DNA of 19,156 nucleotides, taken from assembly GCA_905202055.1 (NCBI GenBank), contig CAJKQK010000040.1, positions 1-19,156 on the forward strand, given 5' to 3'. Shown here piece after piece: positions 15,053 to 19,156 of this stretch. The notes beneath the pieces are model-generated. The model searched no databases, was not told the origin of the DNA, and worked only from the letters and a program-made list of their open reading frames with translations. The translations under genes and the position numbers were made by a program. Source of the stretch: an uncultured Oxalobacter sp. GTDB taxonomy: Bacteria > Pseudomonadota > Gammaproteobacteria > Burkholderiales > Burkholderiaceae_D. Positions within the stretch are counted from its first letter, which is position 1. Every line of letters starts with the position of its first letter.

Positions 15053-16378
15053 CTACTCGTCCCGCAGCCAGGACATCCGAATGATGGTCTGGTCGCGATC
15101 AGGCCCGACCGAGATGATGCTCATGGGCACGCCGCACACCTCTTCCAAGTACTCGATGTACTTGCGCGTGTTCTCCGGCAGTTCCTCGTAGGTGCGGCAA
15201 CCGGTAATGTCCTCGTCTTTCCAGCCGGGCAGTTCCACGTAAATGGGCTTCGCGTGATGCAACACCGATTGCTGCATAGGGAAGTAGTCGTAACGCACGC
15301 CGTCGCACTCGTAGGCCACGCACACCTTGATGGTGTCGAAGGCCGAAAGCACATCCAGCTTCGTGAGGGCCACATCGGTGAGGCCGTTCACCTCGGCGGC
15401 ATAGCGCCCGATGACGGCATCGAACCAGCCGCAGCGGCGCTTGCGACCCGTGGTGACGCCGAACTCATGACCGGCGGCGCACAGAAGCTCGCCGTCCTCC
15501 GCATCCTGACCGGTGCCGCCGTTCTCGGGGAACTTCAGCTCTGTGGGGAAGGGGCCCTCGCCCACGCGAGTGACATAGGCCTTCTGGATGCCGAGCACGC
15601 GGTCGATGGCCTTGGGGCCGACGCCGGTACCCGTGGAAGCGCCGCCCGCGCAGCAGCTGGAAGACGTCACGAACGGATAGGTGCCATGGTCGATGTCGAG
15701 CAGCGTGCCCTGGGCGCCTTCGAAAAGAATGGACTTCCCATCGCCCAGCGCCTCGTTCAGCATATGGGCCGACTCGCACACATAGGGAGCCAGAATACGC
15801 GCGTAAGGCAGGTACTCGTCGCAGATCTCCTCCACCGTGTAGGTGTGCAGACCGTAAATCTTCTCCAAGATGGGGTTCTTCTGGGCCAGCGCCGCCTCAA
15901 GCTTCAGGCGGAAGATCTTCTCGTCCAGCAAGTCCTGCATGCGGATGCCCTTGCGGCCCATCTTGTCCTGGTAGCAGGGGCCGATGCCGCGCTTGGTGGT
16001 GCCGATCTTCTTGTCGCCGAGGCTTTTCTCGTCGGCACCATCGAGATCCTTGTGGTACGGCATGATGAGGTGCGCGTCGTTGGAAATCTTCAGGTTCTTG
16101 CAGGAGATGCCCTCGGCCTCGAGCATGGCCATTTCCTTCACGAGCACGCCCGGGTCTACCACGACACCGTTGCCGATGACCGGCACGGCGTTCTCGTACA
16201 TGACCCCGGAGGGCATCAGATGCAGCGCCAGCTTCTTGTCGCCGTGAATGACGGTGTGGCCGGCGTTATTGCCTCCCTGGAAGCGCACCACGTAATCGTA
16301 GTCGCTGGCGATGAGGTCGGTTATCTTACCCTTGCCTTCGTCGCCCCACTGGGCGCCGACGAGCACTGTGCTGGGCAT
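15053..16378 (-). CDS. purA: Adenylosuccinate synthetase
   Basis: Joins IMP and aspartate using GTP, the first step from IMP to AMP, in the cytoplasm (441 residues). The sequence shows GAQWGDEGKGK (8-18, catalytic Asp13), NNAGHTV with His41, GTTKRGIGP (126-134), TTGRKRRCGW (309-318) and TKLDVL (339-344). The ATG at 16378 is preceded by AAAGGA at seven bases and starts directly before the conserved first strand; an upstream in-frame start at 16432 would add 18 unconserved residues. High GC and wording differ strongly from the genes left of 14,374. It reads toward purD, the nested inverted repeat lying between. In this right-hand genome purA and purD may form a purine gene pair. Confidence 0.96.
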   Translation of the reverse strand: MPSTVLVGAQWGDEGKGKITDLIASDYDYVVRFQGGNNAGHTVIHGDKKLALHLMPSGVMYENAVPVIGNGVVVDPGVLVKEMAMLEAEGISCKNLKISNDAHLIMPYHKDLDGADEKSLGDKKIGTTKRGIGPCYQDKMGRKGIRMQDLLDEKIFRLKLEAALAQKNPILEKIYGLHTYTVEEICDEYLPYARILAPYVCESAHMLNEALGDGKSILFEGAQGTLLDIDHGTYPFVTSSSCCAGGASTGTGVGPKAIDRVLGIQKAYVTRVGEGPFPTELKFPENGGTGQDAEDGELLCAAGHEFGVTTGRKRRCGWFDAVIGRYAAEVNGLTDVALTKLDVLSAFDTIKVCVAYECDGVRYDYFPMQQSVLHHAKPIYVELPGWKDEDITGCRTYEELPENTRKYIEYLEEVCGVPMSIISVGPDRDQTIIRMSWLRDE

Positions 16379-16531
16379 CTTCAAGTCCTTTCGACGTTGG
16401 GCGGGGAATGCCCTGAAAACGACATTCCGCAAGGGCTCAGTATACCAGCCGCACAGGCTAATGCTTCGGAATGGAGGGCTTCGTGCTAAGATTTACGGAG
16501 TTAAGACGCTTCCGCTTGCGAAGGACCCTAC

Positions 16532-16747
16532 ATGACCGACAACCAGCCACCGCGCCGCACGCCCGCTGCGGCAGATCCTCCCCTGGGCACGCCCGAGGGC
16601 GATCGGGCCTTCGTAAGGCGCACGGCACTGCGACGCCTGCAGCGCAACCGGCGCATCTTCAGCATCGTTGTGGGGATTCTGCTCGTGCTGTCCTTCGTGG
16701 TCTTTCTGGTGACTGAGTTCATGCAGCCACACCCGTTTAATCTATAA
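16532..16747 (+). CDS. Small single-pass membrane protein of unknown function
   Basis: A 71-residue protein that I do not recognise. The N-terminal 41 residues are Pro/Arg-rich and basic (RRTALRRLQRNRR). One strong transmembrane segment follows (about 42-63, IFSIVVGILLVLSFVVFLV) and a short polar tail. The positive-inside rule suggests the basic N-terminus is cytoplasmic. The ATG at 16532 is preceded by AAGGA at six bases. It is divergent from purA, and its last six coding bases overlap the 3' end of the convergent YhaN-like gene. Good start signals and orderly composition support a real gene, but there is no domain evidence. Confidence 0.7.
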   Translation: MTDNQPPRRTPAAADPPLGTPEGDRAFVRRTALRRLQRNRRIFSIVVGILLVLSFVVFLVTEFMQPHPFNL

Positions 16748-18967
16748 GTTGATCACCGTCGCCGGACGTCCTGATTGCTTCGCGGCCTTCTTCAAGGCCC
16801 TCGCGACCCCTTCGTGACAGGTGAAGAGAATGACCTGGCGCTCCTCCGACAGCTCCACCAAAGCACGGGCGGCCCCAAGGCGGCGCTGCTCGTCGAAGTT
16901 CACGAGGATGTCGTCGGCGAGAATGGGAATGGCCCGCCCCACGTTATCGGCGCAGGTGAGCAGCGCAATGCGCAGGGCCAGATACAGTTGCTGGCACGTG
17001 CCGAGGGACAAATGCACCGGCTGGCGCGTGCGCCCGAGGGCGTCGGCTACTTCCAGAGTGCCCTCGCGCGTAAGGCTCACGCGAGTCCACCGCCCTTCGG
17101 TCATGAGGGACAGCAACCGGCTCGCCCGCAGATACACCTCTGGCTGGCGCTTCGATTCCCAGGTGGCAATGGCCGCCTCCAGCATGTGCTTGGCTAGAAG
17201 CAATCGCGCGAAATCGGTGCGCGCCTCTTCCAAGCGCGTGGTCACTTCCTGCACCTCAATTTTGATGCGATCGAAGTCGCGCTCCGTTTCGGCTTGGGCG
17301 AGGACAGCGGCCAACTCCCCTGCTCGCTGGTTCATGGACTCCAGCGCCTCAATGAGCCCCGTGCGCTGGCGAACGCGCCGCTTGAGCTCCTCCTCGACAT
17401 CGCCTACCCCGCTTTCAGGCGACAATCCGGCGCGCTGAAGCGCCGCCGCTCGTTCAGACGCGATCTCCTGAAGGCGATGCTCGGCATCCGCTCGCCGAGC
17501 CGCCGCCGCTTGTTGGCGCTGACGACACAGCGCCATGGCCTGACGCGCCTCGCGGGCCTCGTCAAGAAGCGCCCGGGCCTGGCGCACCGACCCTTGGGCC
17601 TCGCCCAGCCCTTCCTCATCCAGCGCCTCGCGTACCTGAGCGGCCACCGATTCCTCCTCAGCCTGGCACGCTTCCAGTTTTTTCTTATCCTGGATCATCA
17701 CCCAATGGACGTCGTCGAAACGGGCCTTGCGGGCGCCTTCCTCCTTATTCGGCCGGAACAACAGGGCGAAGCCGCCGGTGGCCATAAGCGCCGCGAAGAC
17801 GGAGAGGAGAAATCCGATGGCCATATAGCTGAGAGCACCACGGGCACGACCCTCGATGAAAAGAGGGACACCCAGAAGAAACAGCAGCGCGGGAATGACC
17901 ACGCAGAATGCCACCTGAATGCGCCTCTTCGATCGCTCGCTGCGGCGATCGGCCTCATCGTCGGCCGTTTCCTGCAGCGCCTCGTACACCGCCACGGAAG
18001 ACGTGTAGTTCGCGCGAGCCACCTCCACGGCATGGGCCTGCCGCGATTGGCGGGTCGCGAGGTTTTCCAGACGGTCGCGCAAGGCCCGCTCGTCGGAGGC
18101 CGTCAGACGGGCGAGGCGACGCCCGCAGGAGCGCTCGTGAAGTTCGTAGTTGTTGGCTGCCTCTTCCTCGCTCTTGGCCAGCCGGGCGATATCCCCCTTA
18201 AGCTTGTCGCGTTCGGCATCCAGAGCCGCAAGAGAACTTTTGGCCATGGTGAGCGCCTCAATCACGCGGTTGGCCTCTTCCACCCGCTCTCCCATGGCGG
18301 CGCGCTCGGGCTCCAGCTCGTGCAGCTCGCGATCTTGGGCGCGATAGGCGTCGGCGACGTCAGCCGCGCTTTGCTGCTCGGCACGCAGGGCGTTGCGCCG
18401 GGCCAGAAGCTGGGGGATCGACTGCTCGGCCGAGGCGGCACGGGAGGTGAATGCCGCCAAGCGCTCGTTCACATGAGCGAGGGCGTGGGCCGGCGACGAG
18501 CCTGTGCCCGAACCGGCCGTCAGCAACTTCGCCGTCGTATCCGTCGTGTTGCTCAGCGAGCGCAATTCATCGCTGTTCAGGGAAAACATCGTGCGATAGG
18601 TGTCCTTGTCAATGTCTTCCACCAGGAAGGTGTCTCCCTGCAGGCCGTCGGCATTGCGGGCGCGGGAAAGCACGAACGTCTCCTCGTCTTCCCTCGCACC
18701 CGCGCTCGCGTCCGCCCCCGCCGGCCGCGCGAAAAGCAGCGAGCCCGCTCGCTCGGCCCCCTCGGGCTTGTAGGTGTTCCGGTTTCCTCGAGCCTCCTCC
18801 CAACCGAACAGCACGCCGCCCACAAAGGAGGCCACCGTCGTCTTGCCCGCCTCGTTGGCGCCCAGGACAATGTTCATGCGATCGCCGATGGGCCCGACCA
18901 CGGTATCGTGAAAGCGGCCGAAGCGCTCCAAGTGAATAGAGCGAAGGTAGATGCGCGGCTCGGTCAT
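16742..18967 (-). CDS. YhaN-like SMC/Rad50-family ATPase with internal membrane hairpin
   Basis: A 741-residue ABC-type ATPase of the RecF/RecN/SMC class. The N-terminal head has the RFGRF strand and Walker A GANEAGKTT (36-44). Long coiled coils rich in Glu, Arg and Ala follow (about 190-345 and 425-630). Two hydrophobic segments (about 351-371 and 379-404) interrupt the coil and predict a membrane hairpin. The C-terminal head has a signature reading LSLGT (653-657) in place of LSGGx, Walker B PILADD (681-686) with Asp in the usual Glu place, D-loop-like FDEQR and H718. This layout matches the YhaN group, partner of the YhaO nuclease, whose gene ends in a four-base ATGA overlap with this start. 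A role in DNA end processing or repair at the membrane is inferred. Alternative names: AAA family ATPase, SbcC-like protein. Confidence 0.85.
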   Translation of the reverse strand: MTEPRIYLRSIHLERFGRFHDTVVGPIGDRMNIVLGANEAGKTTVASFVGGVLFGWEEARGNRNTYKPEGAERAGSLLFARPAGADASAGAREDEETFVLSRARNADGLQGDTFLVEDIDKDTYRTMFSLNSDELRSLSNTTDTTAKLLTAGSGTGSSPAHALAHVNERLAAFTSRAASAEQSIPQLLARRNALRAEQQSAADVADAYRAQDRELHELEPERAAMGERVEEANRVIEALTMAKSSLAALDAERDKLKGDIARLAKSEEEAANNYELHERSCGRRLARLTASDERALRDRLENLATRQSRQAHAVEVARANYTSSVAVYEALQETADDEADRRSERSKRRIQVAFCVVIPALLFLLGVPLFIEGRARGALSYMAIGFLLSVFAALMATGGFALLFRPNKEEGARKARFDDVHWVMIQDKKKLEACQAEEESVAAQVREALDEEGLGEAQGSVRQARALLDEAREARQAMALCRQRQQAAAARRADAEHRLQEIASERAAALQRAGLSPESGVGDVEEELKRRVRQRTGLIEALESMNQRAGELAAVLAQAETERDFDRIKIEVQEVTTRLEEARTDFARLLLAKHMLEAAIATWESKRQPEVYLRASRLLSLMTEGRWTRVSLTREGTLEVADALGRTRQPVHLSLGTCQQLYLALRIALLTCADNVGRAIPILADDILVNFDEQRRLGAARALVELSEERQVILFTCHEGVARALKKAAKQSGRPATVINL

Positions 18968-19156
18968 CGGTCGTCGCCCCCCTGCAGCAGCAAGTCGAGC
19001 ACAAGCCGGGCAGCCTCGTCCGTGAGCTGACGCGCCTTCTTCTCGGAAAGCGCCGCCGTAAGGGGAACGTTGCGCGCAAGGTATTCTTCCTGCAAATAGT
19101 CGATCTGCCCTTCGACATCCTCGGAGAGCCGATCAACGGTGCGAAGAAACACCGCT
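18964..19156 (-). CDS. C-terminal end of a YhaO/SbcD-like DNA exonuclease (partial)
   Basis: Only the last 64 residues are visible; the gene continues beyond the right edge. The fragment (VDRLSEDVEGQIDYLQEEY, then a helical stretch to LLLQGGDDR) has no catalytic motif. The call rests mainly on context: in YhaNO/SbcCD-type pairs the calcineurin-like metallophosphoesterase gene lies directly upstream of the ATPase gene, and here the stop and next start share ATGA (18964-18967). Tail regions of YhaO-like proteins are often acidic and helical, as seen here. The identity is an inference. Confidence 0.6.
   Translation of the reverse strand, partial: AVFLRTVDRLSEDVEGQIDYLQEEYLARNVPLTAALSEKKARQLTDEAARLVLDLLLQGGDDR

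Noticed and set aside
15254..16489. Plus-strand open frame of 411 codons opposite purA
   Set aside because: It mirrors a confidently identified PurA; the composition (His, Ala, Val, Leu-rich) is that of a GC-driven shadow frame.
17294..19030. Long plus-strand open frame of 578 codons opposite the YhaN-like gene
   Set aside because: It is antisense to a gene with clear Walker and signature motifs. High GC makes long antisense frames common, and its translation is Arg/Gly/Leu-rich with no domain.
14374..19156. Horizontally acquired genomic island reading of the right-hand part
   Set aside because: The right part holds core genes (purA, 5' half of purD) with no integrase, tRNA or flanking repeat, and the left boundary is within a core gene. 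A chimeric contig explains this better.

Overview
The window reads as two unrelated bacterial genomes joined inside one gene. Positions 1 to about 14,400 have medium GC (28 of 60 bases at 13981-14040) and carry a betaproteobacterial gene set: dnaE, a lipopolysaccharide (LPS) core block, and the rng-maf-rlmH-rsfS-nadD-purD string typical of Burkholderiales. GC near 50%, and no hemF between purD and nadD where many aerobic Burkholderiales have it, suggest an anaerobic gut member such as Oxalobacter or a Sutterella-type bacterium (inference). From about 14,400 to the end the GC is about two thirds (40 of 60 at 14401-14460, 43 of 60 at 14581-14640). The genes there (5' part of purD, purA, a small membrane protein, a YhaN-like ATPase, the tail of a YhaO-like nuclease) look like a high-GC gut actinobacterium of the Coriobacteriia/Eggerthellaceae kind. 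The switch falls in the conserved ATP-grasp segment of purD (about 14374-14430) and keeps the reading frame, so purD looks whole but is a mosaic. The simplest reading is a chimeric metagenome contig.

Layout, left part. A 5'-truncated dnaE (+) runs convergently into a WaaE-like family 2 glycosyltransferase (-). An AT-rich divergent region (3650-3914) leads into a tight five-gene + strand operon: msbA, waaF, and three further glycosyltransferases (GT4, GT2, GT4), with three of the four junctions overlapping. Together these genes should build the inner and outer LPS core and flip core-lipid A across the inner membrane. A short convergent gap with a hairpin (9700-9755) separates the operon from a - strand housekeeping string transcribed as purD, nadD, rsfS, rlmH, maf, rng. 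These genes serve purine and NAD synthesis, ribosome quality control, rRNA modification, nucleotide house-cleaning and RNA processing. They are tightly packed, apart from a 91-base gap with a strong hairpin between purD and nadD.

Layout, right part. The purD 5' part (GTG start) lies downstream of purA, separated by 211 bases that hold a striking nested inverted repeat. purA is divergent from a 71-residue single-pass membrane protein. That gene converges, with a 6-base overlap, on a 741-residue SMC/Rad50-like ATPase that has a transmembrane hairpin inside its coiled coil. The ATPase start overlaps by four bases the stop of a YhaO/SbcD-like nuclease whose body lies outside the window.

No tRNA, rRNA, CRISPR array, insertion sequence or prophage gene was seen. 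The most important observation is the chimeric junction. Biologically, the membrane-anchored YhaN/YhaO pair and the unassigned LPS glycosyltransferases deserve the most attention.
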